NCBI GenBank assembly: GCA_031266805.1
Contig: JAISAH010000070.1
Location: forward strand, 1-52,572
Source of the DNA: Gracilibacteraceae bacterium
Lineage (GTDB): Bacteria > Bacillota > Desulfitobacteriia > Desulfitobacteriales > Syntrophobotulaceae
Length of the DNA: 52,572 bases
Direction: 5' to 3'
Within the stretch, counting starts at the first letter, position 1, and every line of letters begins with the position of its first letter. The notes beneath the pieces are model-generated. The model did not search any database and was not told the origin of the DNA. It was given only the letters and a program-made list of their open reading frames with translations. Shown here piece after piece: positions 9,353 through 16,729 of this stretch. Made by a program: the position numbers and the translations under genes.

Positions 9353-11212
9353 TCAGTCCGCGCCCTGATACAGCTGGTAATACCGCCCTTTGGCCGCCAG
9401 CAGCGACTCATGGTCGCCGCGCTCTATCACGCGGCCCTGCTCCATCACCATGATCGCTTTAGCGTTTTGCACGGTGGAGAGGCGGTGGGCGATCACAAAA
9501 ACCGTGCGCCCTTCCATCAGGCTGTCCATCCCTTTTTGCACGATGGCCTCCGTGCGCGTGTCGATGCTGGAGGTCGCCTCGTCTAAGATCATCACCGGCG
9601 GGCTCAGCACCGCGGCTCTGGCGATGGAGAGCAGCTGGCGCTGCCCCTGAGAAAGGCTGCCGCCGTCGCCGTCGATCACCGTGTCATAACCTTCCGGCAG
9701 GCGCTCGATAAAATCATGGGCGTTCGCCAGCCGCGCCGCCGCGATTACTTCCTCGTCCGTGGCGTCCAGCCGCCCGTAGCGGATGTTTTCCCAGACCGAT
9801 CCCGTAAAAAGGCGCGTGTCCTGCAGCACCACGCCCAGAGAGCGGCGGAGAGCGCTTTTGCTGATCTCGCCGATAGGCACTCCGTCAAACAGGACGACGC
9901 CTTCCGTTATTTCATAAAAACGGTTCAGCAAATTGGTGACCGTCGTTTTACCGGCCCCGGTCGCCCCGACGAAAGCTATCTTCTGGCCGGGTTTCGCGTA
10001 AAGGGAAATATCGCGCAGCACGGGTTTGTCCTCCGTATAGCCAAAATTGACCCCCCGAAGCTCCACCTGACCCCGCGCCTCGACATACTCCGCCGCGCCC
10101 CTCTCTCCCGACCGGCGCCAGGCCCAGCGCGTCGCGGCCGCCGCCTGACTGGGGACCAGCGCCCCGCCTGTTTCCTCCACTGCCGCCAGCGTCACGGCGC
10201 CGTCGTCCGTCTCCGCTTCTTCATCCAATAATTGGAAAATCCTCTCCGCCCCGGCCAGTGCCATGACGACGGAGTTGATCTGCATGGAGATCTGAGCGAT
10301 CGGCATGGCAAAACTGCGGGACAGGGAAAGAAACGCCCCGATCGCCCCCAGCGTCACCCCGCCGGCCCCGGCCGCGGCCAGCGCGCCGCCCAGCACCGCG
10401 ATCAGCACATATTGCAGATTGCCGATATTGGCCATGATGGGCATGAGGATATTGGCAAACCGGTTGGCCGACGTCGCCTGCCGGGCCAGAGCGTCGTTTT
10501 TGCCGTCGAAAACGGCCTTGACCTCCTCCTCCCGGCAGAAGACTTTCACCACTTTTTGCCCGTTGATCATCTCCTCGATATAACCGTTGACTTCGCCGAG
10601 CATTTTTTGCTGCGCCATAAAATGCCTGGCCGAACGGCCGCCCACCTGCCGCACCACGAGCAGCATCAGGCCCACGCAGGCAAAAACGAGCAGCGTCAGC
10701 GGCGGGTTAATCAGCAGCATGGCGCAAGTGACCGCCACGATCGTGATGGCGGAGGAAAAAGCTTGAGGGATACTCTGGGAGATCATCTGCTGCAAAGTGT
10801 CCACATCGTTGGTGTAGCGGCTCATCAGGTCGCCGAACGAGTTGCGGTCAAAAAAACGTACGGGCAAAGACTGCATATGGGCGAACATGTCGTCCCGGAC
10901 TTTTTTCAGCACGCCCTGCGTGATCGTGACCATCGCCCGGTTGTAAAACAAGGTCGCGGCGATCCCGGCGGCGTAAACCAAAGCCAGCCAGGCCACCGCT
11001 CTGGCCAGGGCGCTGAATTCCGGCCTCGCGCTCAAAAGCAGCGGCGTGATGTAGTCGTCCACCAGAGTTTCGATAAAACTGGAACCGGCCACGCCGGCCA
11101 CGGAACTGACGATGATGCAGAAGAAAACGACGGCCAGAAGCGCCCGGTAGCGGCCGATATAGCGCAAAAGGCGCAGCGCTGTTTTCAGGGGCTCAGAGTT
11201 CTTCTTCGTCAA
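9353..11212 (-). CDS. ABC exporter half-transporter, active ATPase site (B subunit of pair)
   Basis: 619 residues: six-helix exporter membrane domain (about 20-330) then an ATPase domain. Walker A GATGAGKTT near 414, signature LSQGQRQLL near 517, Walker B VMILDEATSS with its catalytic Glu near 538, switch His in VIAHRLSTV. Residues about 345-380 form a low-complexity linker insertion (many A, R, G). It overlaps the upstream exporter gene by 20 bp. Together they resemble heterodimeric multidrug exporters of the BmrCD/LmrCD type, where one subunit keeps the consensus catalytic site. Substrate unknown. Confidence 0.9.
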   Translation of the reverse strand: MTKKNSEPLKTALRLLRYIGRYRALLAVVFFCIIVSSVAGVAGSSFIETLVDDYITPLLLSARPEFSALARAVAWLALVYAAGIAATLFYNRAMVTITQGVLKKVRDDMFAHMQSLPVRFFDRNSFGDLMSRYTNDVDTLQQMISQSIPQAFSSAITIVAVTCAMLLINPPLTLLVFACVGLMLLVVRQVGGRSARHFMAQQKMLGEVNGYIEEMINGQKVVKVFCREEEVKAVFDGKNDALARQATSANRFANILMPIMANIGNLQYVLIAVLGGALAAAGAGGVTLGAIGAFLSLSRSFAMPIAQISMQINSVVMALAGAERIFQLLDEEAETDDGAVTLAAVEETGGALVPSQAAAATRWAWRRSGERGAAEYVEARGQVELRGVNFGYTEDKPVLRDISLYAKPGQKIAFVGATGAGKTTVTNLLNRFYEITEGVVLFDGVPIGEISKSALRRSLGVVLQDTRLFTGSVWENIRYGRLDATDEEVIAAARLANAHDFIERLPEGYDTVIDGDGGSLSQGQRQLLSIARAAVLSPPVMILDEATSSIDTRTEAIVQKGMDSLMEGRTVFVIAHRLSTVQNAKAIMVMEQGRVIERGDHESLLAAKGRYYQLYQGAD

Positions 11213-12941
11213 AATCGCCCCCTTTCCGCTGCGAATGATAAACTTCCCGGTAAAGCTCGCTGTCGCGCATGAGTTCGGCGTGGCCGCCGACCGCCTGTAC
11301 GCGGCCCCCGTCCAGCACGACGATCTTGTCGGCGTCCTGCACGGAAGCGACGCGCTGGGCGATGATCAGTTTGGTCATGGCCGGCAGCTCATCGCGGAGC
11401 GCCCGGCGCAAAGCGGCGTCCGTCCGCGTGTCCACGGCGCTGGTCGAATCGTCCAGGATCAGGATCTTCGGTTTTTTCAGCAGGGCGCGGGCGATGCACA
11501 GCCGCTGTTTCTGCCCGCCGGAAATATTGGTCCCGCCCTGCTCGATCACCGAGTCATAGCCGGCGGGCAGGGCGCGGATAAAAGCGTCGGCCTGGGCCAG
11601 ACGACAGGCGCGGACCATTTCCTCCTCGCCGGCGTCTTCATTGCCCCAGCGCAGATTATCTTTGACCGTACCGGAAAAAAGCTCGTTTTTCTGCAGCACC
11701 ACCGCGACCTCGTCGCGCAAGACCCGCAGATCGTACTCGCGCACGTCGCGGCCGCCCACTTCCACCGCGCCGCCCGTCACGTCATATAAGCGGGAAATAA
11801 GCTGGATCATGCTGGTCTTGCCGCTGCCGGTGCCGCCGAGTATGCCGACGGTCTCCCCCGGAGCCACGGACAGGTCGATCCCGTCCAGACACAGCTTGCC
11901 GCCCGCGCCGCCGTAACTGAAACTGGCGCCGCGAAAAACCAGAGAGCCATCCGGGACGACTGTCGCCGCCTCCGGTTCGCTGGTCAGGTCAGACTCCGCC
12001 GCCAGCACCTCCGCGATTCTTTCGGCGGAAGCGCGGGAGATGACGATCATGACAAAAACCATCGACAGCATCATCAGGCTGAACAGAATCTGCATGGCGT
12101 AGGTAAACATGCTCATAAGCTGGCCGGTGGTCATGGCGCCGCCCACGATCAGCCGCGCCCCGATCCAGGCGATCAGCAGCATGCAGAGGTACATGCAGAA
12201 TTGCATCAACGGCATGGCCAGGGCCATCCTTTTCCCGGCCTTGGACATATCGGCGAAAATAGACCCGGAGACGCGGCCAAATTTTTCCTTCTCATAATCT
12301 TCGCGCACGAAGGATTTGACCACCCGGATGCCGCGCACGTTTTCCCGCACGATCTTGTTCAGGCGGTCGTAAGTGGTGAAAACCCGCATAAATATAGGGT
12401 GGACATGCCGCAGGATCAAGTAGACGGCCAGCGCCAGCACCGGCACCGCCGCCAGAAAAACCAGCGAAAGGGTGGCCTGGACGCGAAAAGCCATGGCAAA
12501 AGCCAGCGCCAGCATCAAAGGGCTGCGCACCGCCATGCGCAGCAGCATCTGAAAGGCCATCTGCACATTCGTCACGTCGGAGGTCAGGCGCGTGACCAGG
12601 CTTTCTGTGGTAAATTTATCCAGTTGACGGAAGGAAAAAGTCTGGATATTATAAAACATTGTCCGCCGAAGGTTGCGGGCAAACCCGGCGGAGGCGGAAG
12701 CGGCAAAAGAACCGCTCAGCACCCCGCAGACCAGCGCCAGCGCCGCGCAGACAGTCAGAATCCCGCCCATTTTCCAGATATAATCGGTCTGTCCGCCGTC
12801 TATCCCGATGTCGATCAGACCCGCCATCAAAAAAGGGATGACGACCTCCATGACGACCTCGCCGCCCATGAACAGCGGCGAAAGCCAAGCGTCCCGCTTA
12901 TATTGCCCAATACAGCGGAGCAGACGTTTTATCAATCCCAT
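11193..12941 (-). CDS. ABC exporter half-transporter with degenerate ATPase site (A subunit of pair)
   Basis: 582 residues: six-helix exporter membrane domain and ATPase domain. Walker A GGTGSGKTS near 368, signature ISGGQKQRL, Walker B ILILDDSTSAVD near 492. The catalytic Glu is replaced by Asp, and the switch His is Gln (LIIAQRVASV). Those two changes mark the degenerate site of asymmetric heterodimeric exporters, completing a pair with the downstream subunit. Start ATG 12941. A 55-bp internal piece of this gene (12701-12755) is repeated beyond the BREX island at 27032-27086. Confidence 0.9.
   Translation of the reverse strand: MGLIKRLLRCIGQYKRDAWLSPLFMGGEVVMEVVIPFLMAGLIDIGIDGGQTDYIWKMGGILTVCAALALVCGVLSGSFAASASAGFARNLRRTMFYNIQTFSFRQLDKFTTESLVTRLTSDVTNVQMAFQMLLRMAVRSPLMLALAFAMAFRVQATLSLVFLAAVPVLALAVYLILRHVHPIFMRVFTTYDRLNKIVRENVRGIRVVKSFVREDYEKEKFGRVSGSIFADMSKAGKRMALAMPLMQFCMYLCMLLIAWIGARLIVGGAMTTGQLMSMFTYAMQILFSLMMLSMVFVMIVISRASAERIAEVLAAESDLTSEPEAATVVPDGSLVFRGASFSYGGAGGKLCLDGIDLSVAPGETVGILGGTGSGKTSMIQLISRLYDVTGGAVEVGGRDVREYDLRVLRDEVAVVLQKNELFSGTVKDNLRWGNEDAGEEEMVRACRLAQADAFIRALPAGYDSVIEQGGTNISGGQKQRLCIARALLKKPKILILDDSTSAVDTRTDAALRRALRDELPAMTKLIIAQRVASVQDADKIVVLDGGRVQAVGGHAELMRDSELYREVYHSQRKGGDFDEEEL
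12701..12755. repeat. Left copy of 55-bp imperfect direct repeat (inside ABC exporter gene)
   Basis: Matches 27032-27086 in the same orientation at about 50 of 55 positions by hand alignment. This copy is part of an intact gene; the other is an isolated fragment beyond the BREX island. The 14.3 kb between them includes the entire island. Confidence 0.8.
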
Positions 12942-13003
12942 GGCTCACCTCGCCGCTTTCTCGCTCTAAAGAAGCGCCTGCCCGGTCGGTCAGGCAACTT
13001 TAT

Positions 13004-13032
13004 ATTGTAGCCTGTTTTACCGGGGGAGTCAA
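13004..13032 (-). promoter_or_regulatory. Sigma-70-type promoter for the heterodimeric ABC exporter operon
   Basis: On the minus strand TTGACT (13032-13027) and TACAAT (13009-13004) with a 17-bp spacer, about 60 bp upstream of ATG 12941. The leader can form a GCCTG/CAGGC hairpin between about 12977 and 12996. Confidence 0.7.
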
Positions 13033-13153
13033 GCGATTTTTATAAAAGGGAGATTTAGTTAAAATTGGCTTATATTGCTAGCTGGCGTTGCCAGCGGGCC
13101 GCGGTATAAACGCGATAGGCGATCGAAAGTTGGGTTGACGGCCCTCGAAAAAT

Positions 13154-13182
13154 TTGACAAAAAAAATGCCGCCATGTATAAT
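13154..13182 (+). promoter_or_regulatory. Consensus sigma-70 promoter of the BREX operon
   Basis: TTGACA at 13154-13159 and TATAAT at 13177-13182 with exactly 17 bp between: both hexamers are perfect. It points into the defence operon, about 235 bp ahead of its first plausible start codon (13418). The gene-free stretch 12942-13417 otherwise holds the exporter promoter, a short GCTGGC/GCCAGC hairpin at 13081-13095 and the relic described separately. No second promoter this strong was seen inside the operon. Confidence 0.75.
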
Positions 13183-13195
13183 CGAGATGCAATAG

Positions 13196-13354
13196 CCATT
13201 TGACCTCGCCGCGAAATGCAACTTCGGTTTAACAAATCTTATCGTAATTGAATCTACACATACACAACAGCGGGCCATTGACCCTGAAAACATAATTGAT
13301 TGGCTGCTTACGCAACTAAATGCCAAAGACGTTTTATACTTGCGGATACATTGA
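13196..13354 (+). pseudogene. Relic of the N-terminus of a paralogue of the 594-aa BREX-associated protein
   Basis: An open stretch without a good start codon, ending in TGA at 13352-13354. Its segment IIDWLLTQLNAKDVLYL lines up without gaps with VVTWLVTQPNANGALYL near the N-terminus of the 594-aa protein encoded at 14941; both are preceded by a Pro two residues before the aligned block. The likeness stops at the TGA. I infer a broken duplicate left in the operon leader. A second frame (13320-13478) encodes a 52-residue charged peptide with no ribosome site, possibly further debris. Confidence 0.5.
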
Positions 13355-13417
13355 AAGCACAACCGCCAAGGTTGGTGAATTCATAGATGAGGCCAGAAGG
13401 CGTGAGGAGGATGAGCG

Positions 13418-13645
13418 ATGGGAGAAATTGACCTTGTTGGCGCCAATATTGCCATGTCTACGCTTGAATTTATATTAGATACTACTCGGTGGGATAGCTT
13501 TGATCCGGAAGTGTTGAGCATTATCTCACAGCCGCAATCCTGGGGCGAAGTAAAACTGCTTGATCCAGATGGAAAAAGAAATCCGCAGCTTCGTACGATC
13601 CCAAACGACAAAGGCGGTTACCATGTAAAGGGGTGTGAAATATGA
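13418..13645 (+). CDS. 75-residue leader ORF of the BREX operon, possibly a truncated gene
   Basis: Starts at ATG 13418 behind a good ribosome site (GAGGAGGATG) and ends in TGA overlapping the next gene's ATG (ATGA, 13642-13645), so it is probably translated. It has no membrane helix or known catalytic motif. The segment near the end, RTIPNDKGGYHV, resembles the entry to a GIY-YIG-like nuclease domain as I remember it, but the protein stops right there. It may be the surviving N-terminus of a longer protein, or simply a short coupling ORF for the DGQHR gene. Confidence 0.5.
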   Translation: MGEIDLVGANIAMSTLEFILDTTRWDSFDPEVLSIISQPQSWGEVKLLDPDGKRNPQLRTIPNDKGGYHVKGCEI

Positions 13646-14895
13646 AAATACCGGCCATACGCGCTAAAGTCGGAATATGGGTTTACTACGTTTCAACACT
13701 GACTTATGCGCAGGTTAAAGAACATGTTAAAATGGTAGACAAGGAACTCCATAAATCGACGGTTCTCAGCGAAATGCTTCAGCGGAGCATAACAGATAAC
13801 TATAAGCAAATTGCCGCCTATATCACGCAACAGGAGGAGCGGTTTTTCAATTCGCTGGTTCTGGCTGTATATGACGGCGATCCTCAATGGCATGAGATCC
13901 GCTTAGATTATGGCGACGACGAAGAATACTACGATATCGGGCTGCTGGAGCTAACGGGCGAAGAAAAAATCTTTCCTGTGGACGGGCAGCACCGCGTTGC
14001 GGGCATTAAAAAAGTTCTCAGCGAATCCGACCAGTTTAACGAGGAACGTATCCCGGTGATTTTTATCGGCCATAGAAACGACGACGACGGCATGAAACGC
14101 GCGAGAAGACTGTTCAGCACTTTGAACCGCTACGCAAAACCGGTTTCCCAAAGGGATATCATCGCCCTTGACGAAGACGACTCCGTAGCCATCGCTTCGC
14201 GCGAGTTGATCGAGAGTCATCCGTTATTTGAAAACGAGCGGATATTGGATTCTAGGAGCAAAGCTATTCCCGAAAACAATAAAAAAGCTTTTACAACGAT
14301 TATCACTTTTTATGAGTGCAATTATGAGTTGATGCATCTTTTCCTGGAATCCAAAGCAGCAAAGGATTCTGATGGAAAGATAATGCGCGTGTCCTCATCT
14401 AAGGTAAGAGAGCATATCCGATTCAGGCCGGATCAGCTGGAACTTGACGAATTTATCGACCTGTGCGTTGATTTTTGGAATGCCTTTTCCTCCGAAATTT
14501 CCTGTGTTCGCGACTACTTGGCTGCGACTCCCGCTGCCGAAAGCTTCCGTAACAAGGTTGACGGAGGCTTATTGCCGTTTCGGCCCGCCGCCTTGATTCC
14601 GCTTGTCAGGGCGGCTATCCATATACACAAAAAAACCGGAGATTCATTTATCAAGGTGCTTCGCAAAATAAACGCGCTGCCCATGGAAATATCTGACGAT
14701 ATTTGGGCCGGAGTCCTTTGGGATAAAAATAACAAGAAAATGATCATGAACCACCCAGAGGTTGTTGAACTTCGTCTTGTTCACCTATACGATCCTGCAT
14801 TATTGTCAGAAAAAGAAAAACAGAATTTGGTGGATAAATATGCTTCCGCAACTCAAACGCGTAAAGAAGAGGCTAAAAGCGCGTTGGGTATCTGA
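13642..14895 (+). CDS. DGQHR-domain protein, DndB-like
   Basis: 417 residues. The signature DGQHR is at about residues 114-118 (FPVDGQHRVAGI), and the downstream FSTLNRYAKPVSQRDIIALDEDD segment is typical of this domain. DGQHR proteins include DndB, which regulates or tunes DNA phosphorothioation in Dnd systems; others occur in mobile defence loci. Here it precedes a BrxP-type sulfurtransferase gene in one operon, which supports a role tied to sulfur modification of DNA, either as regulator or as a modification-linked enzyme. It is somewhat longer than classical DndB. Its start overlaps the 75-aa ORF by 4 bp. Confidence 0.8.
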   Translation: MKIPAIRAKVGIWVYYVSTLTYAQVKEHVKMVDKELHKSTVLSEMLQRSITDNYKQIAAYITQQEERFFNSLVLAVYDGDPQWHEIRLDYGDDEEYYDIGLLELTGEEKIFPVDGQHRVAGIKKVLSESDQFNEERIPVIFIGHRNDDDGMKRARRLFSTLNRYAKPVSQRDIIALDEDDSVAIASRELIESHPLFENERILDSRSKAIPENNKKAFTTIITFYECNYELMHLFLESKAAKDSDGKIMRVSSSKVREHIRFRPDQLELDEFIDLCVDFWNAFSSEISCVRDYLAATPAAESFRNKVDGGLLPFRPAALIPLVRAAIHIHKKTGDSFIKVLRKINALPMEISDDIWAGVLWDKNNKKMIMNHPEVVELRLVHLYDPALLSEKEKQNLVDKYASATQTRKEEAKSALGI

Positions 14896-14940
14896 GCAAC
14901 GAAGCATATTGCCAAAAGAAAACAAAGCTGGGGCACAGAG

Positions 14941-16725
14941 ATGTCAACAAATGATAACTGCATGACAAGCCAATCGGTCACTCCTGTTAACCCGAATGAT
15001 GTTGTGACATGGTTGGTAACTCAGCCAAACGCAAATGGCGCCTTGTATTTAAAAAATGTGGTACGGACATATATGAGCGCTTTACGCAACGCACCAGATA
15101 AGCTGACACTTTCTCTGGAAGGCAGAGATGTGTTTTCCTGTCATACGGTCGATGAATTGGATTCGCTTTGGAATACATTTAAGTCCGCTCCAAATTATGT
15201 CGAGGTGAACCGTACTCCTTGGCATGGACAACTTTCTGCGGGATTAGCTGTCTACAGGCGTTACTTGGAACATATCGAACTGGTTGGTAATGCAGCATTT
15301 TCGGGTACTCATTCTATTCAGAATATTGAAAACAATCTCAGAATAAGTAAAGCAGTAATGGCAGCAGTAATGGAGGTGCTGGAAAACTGCTTTCCTAACG
15401 GAATAAGGCCAAACTCAGTCATTGATTCACACAAATTTAAAAATTACTATGCGGACGCAACAGGCAGAGATATTTTTGATGATGTTCCAGACATTCCGTT
15501 TGTTTTGGAAGCAGTGGGTATTAAGCACGGTGAAAAGATATACGCCGTTTCTGCAACTGGCAAACAAGAATTATCTGCATTATTTAACCGACTGTTATCC
15601 GAAAACAATCGCCTGTTTTACTATGATGAATTATACGATTCTCACGCCGATTTTTTGCAAAGAATACACATATTCTCCGCCGGATTGCTTAGAACAGTCC
15701 TTTCAAGCATATGCACAACTTTATTTTATTACAATAACTACTGTCAGACGGACAGAAACGTAACTGTGGAATCCGAAATTCTGCGTTGTTTCGAATCGGC
15801 GATATGCCTGTCTTACGACCAACTGAAGGATAAGCTTCCCTATGTGCCTGCTACAAGCATTCGTCAGGCGCTGGTTCAGAACAGTGATTTTATATGGGTG
15901 TACACAGGCGTGTATACCTATATTCGGAGAATTGATTTCGACAAAGCGGAGTGCGATAAAATTTGCTCACATATAGCCAATGCTGTATCATCTCATGGAT
16001 TTGCATCCCTTGCAACCGTAAAGGTTCGAGCAAGCGCCGAATTAAATCCAGAACTCTCTGAGACTGCAATCAGAAATGGGTTATATCAGACTTTTCTCTC
16101 CAATAATTACAAAAAACGCGGCAATATCATAGCAAAAAAGGGCTCAATTCTTAATTCTGCAACTATATTTGAGGATTTTTGCCGTTCTCATGATCGCTTG
16201 TCTGTGAGTGAGCTGCTTGACTACGAGAAGGAAATCAACGGCGATGTTCACAGTCAATCGCTATTCGTCGCTTATGACAATATGGTTCGCATCAACCGTG
16301 ATACATTTGTGGCGGACAGTGAAATCTACTTCGATGTGGATTCCGCAGACGATGCCCTTGCGCGGTTTGTCTATGGGGATGTGGTTCCTCTTCGTTCGGT
16401 AACAAGCTTTACGTCGTTTCCGTTTATTGACACTTATCCCTGGAACTGGTTTATGCTCGAAAGTTACTGCCGCCGATTCAGTAAACAGTTCCGTTTTCAA
16501 TGCCTATCGGTCAGCAGCCGAAATGTCGGAGCAATTTATAAAAAGGCCGCCGGATTTGCCGATTACGCAGGAGTACTTGCTGTTGCTGTTGCAGCAGAAC
16601 CTATTAAACTAAATCAAAAAGAAGTCGGCGATTTTCTTTTCGAGAGCGGTTATGTCGCTCGGCGAACAAATTTTATCGCGGACGTTGTGGCACAAGCGCG
16701 CCCATTAAGAGAAAGGATGGTTTAG
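14941..16725 (+). CDS. Unrecognised 594-residue protein of the BREX operon
   Basis: I do not recognise the family. The first 110 residues (a WLVTQ..YLKNVVRTYMSALR helix and HGQLSAGLAVYRRYLEHIE) resemble the small helical N-terminal domain found on various restriction-type proteins, with an integrase-core-like pattern. Two later stretches (about 280-345 and 345-450) read like winged-helix units: a run of helix, S-x-R-Q-A-L, then F-I-W-V-Y-T-G-V-Y-T-Y-I. No nuclease, ATPase or methylase motif is evident. It sits 45 bp after the DGQHR gene and 4 bp before brxP. A DNA-reading or specificity role is a guess. Confidence 0.75.
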   Translation: MSTNDNCMTSQSVTPVNPNDVVTWLVTQPNANGALYLKNVVRTYMSALRNAPDKLTLSLEGRDVFSCHTVDELDSLWNTFKSAPNYVEVNRTPWHGQLSAGLAVYRRYLEHIELVGNAAFSGTHSIQNIENNLRISKAVMAAVMEVLENCFPNGIRPNSVIDSHKFKNYYADATGRDIFDDVPDIPFVLEAVGIKHGEKIYAVSATGKQELSALFNRLLSENNRLFYYDELYDSHADFLQRIHIFSAGLLRTVLSSICTTLFYYNNYCQTDRNVTVESEILRCFESAICLSYDQLKDKLPYVPATSIRQALVQNSDFIWVYTGVYTYIRRIDFDKAECDKICSHIANAVSSHGFASLATVKVRASAELNPELSETAIRNGLYQTFLSNNYKKRGNIIAKKGSILNSATIFEDFCRSHDRLSVSELLDYEKEINGDVHSQSLFVAYDNMVRINRDTFVADSEIYFDVDSADDALARFVYGDVVPLRSVTSFTSFPFIDTYPWNWFMLESYCRRFSKQFRFQCLSVSSRNVGAIYKKAAGFADYAGVLAVAVAAEPIKLNQKEVGDFLFESGYVARRTNFIADVVAQARPLRERMV

Positions 16726-16729
16726 GGCA

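Noticed and set aside
13081-13095. Hairpin GCTGGC-GTT-GCCAGC near the island's left edge, considered as a terminator or attachment site
   Set aside because: No U-run follows, and no matching copy was seen at the right edge of the island.
13320-13478. 52-residue charged ORF overlapping the BREX leader ORF
   Set aside because: No ribosome site and a stop directly before its ATG; it overlaps the better-supported 13418 ORF. Kept only as possible debris of an older gene.
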